Source: JANRIC01 sp033765345 (GTDB taxonomy: Bacteria; Bacteroidota; Bacteroidia; Cytophagales; Microscillaceae). From it: DNA of 13,702 bases. The stretch covers positions 1-13,702 of the forward strand of contig JANRIC010000130.1 of NCBI GenBank assembly GCA_033765345.1, in the 5' to 3' direction. The notes under the pieces were generated by a model. The model was not told the DNA's origin and ran no database searches. It saw nothing but the letters and a program-made list of their open reading frames with translations. Each line of letters opens with the position of its first letter. The first letter of the stretch is position 1. Positions 13,497 through 13,702 of this stretch are shown here, one piece after another. A program made the position numbers and the translations under genes.

Positions 13497-13702
13497 TTAA
13501 TTCTCTTAATTCTCTTAATTCTCTTAATTCTCTTAATTCTCTTAATTCTCTTAATTCTCTTAATTCTCTTAATTTTCTTAATTTTCTTAATTTTCTTAAT
13601 TTTCTTAATTTTCTTAATTTTCTTAATTTTCTTAATTTTCTTAATTTTCTTAATTTTCTTAATTTTCTTAATTTTCTTAATTTTCTTAATTTTCTTAATT
13701 TT
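13497..13702. repeat. Second 9-bp tandem array, opposite orientation, truncated by window end
   Basis: TTAATT recurs every 9 bases from 13497 to the window end. The first eight units have linker CTC; from 13569 all fifteen visible units have linker TTC, the last cut by the edge. On the opposite strand the units read GAG-AATTAA and GAA-AATTAA, sharing the AATTAA core with the array at 12925-13428, which is in the other orientation. The two blocks are internally identical and meet at one sharp switch. Confidence 0.97.

Overview
The window looks like chromosomal DNA of a Bacteroidota bacterium, probably a Cytophagales- or Flavobacteriia-like lineage. The sequence is AT-rich with long A/T spacers and mostly lacks Shine-Dalgarno sequences. 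It encodes many Bacteroidota-style lipoproteins (Cys followed by a Lys/Asp/Glu/Asn-rich stretch), an outer-membrane barrel ending in Phe, a DUF6090-like protein, a DinB-fold protein and a Bacteroidota-type Crp/Fnr regulator. The placement is an inference from gene content; there is no rRNA or marker gene.

Left part (1-3543). The window opens inside an IS1-family element that reads leftward. Its end can be placed at base 141 because the outermost bases match the IS1 terminus. It has cut off a TPR-containing gene, of which only the C-terminal 66 codons remain (142-342). Then come a one-TM DUF6090-like protein, a DinB-like putative metal-binding protein and a large secreted lipoprotein on the plus strand, followed by a minus-strand PD-(D/E)XK-like protein.

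Middle (3763-7340). An outer-membrane beta-barrel gene is followed by two tandem serine hydrolase (beta-lactamase/PBP-like) lipoproteins. Their upstream DNA and signal-peptide codons are nearly identical although the mature proteins differ. A perfect 14-bp palindrome lies between them, and an intrinsic-terminator-like hairpin follows the second. A short gene remnant fills part of the convergent gap.

Minus-strand block (7341-10701). A secreted beta-propeller protein sits just downstream of a Crp/Fnr regulator; the two probably form a regulator-target pair. An FkbM-type methyltransferase and a tRNA-Pro(CGG) gene follow. The tRNA has several departures from the normal fold and may be decaying.

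Right part (10846-13702). A DUF4241 protein gene converges on an Asp-box (BNR) seven-bladed propeller lipoprotein gene. This region is dominated by tandem repeats: an eight-copy 41-bp array flanked by inverted copies of a GC-rich 7-mer microsatellite, a 56-copy array of a 9-bp unit starting just upstream of the lipoprotein start codon, and a second 9-bp array in the opposite orientation that runs off the window. I see no clear new defence or biosynthetic system. The most unusual content is the repeat architecture around the Asp-box gene, the atypical tRNA and the shared leader of the two hydrolases.
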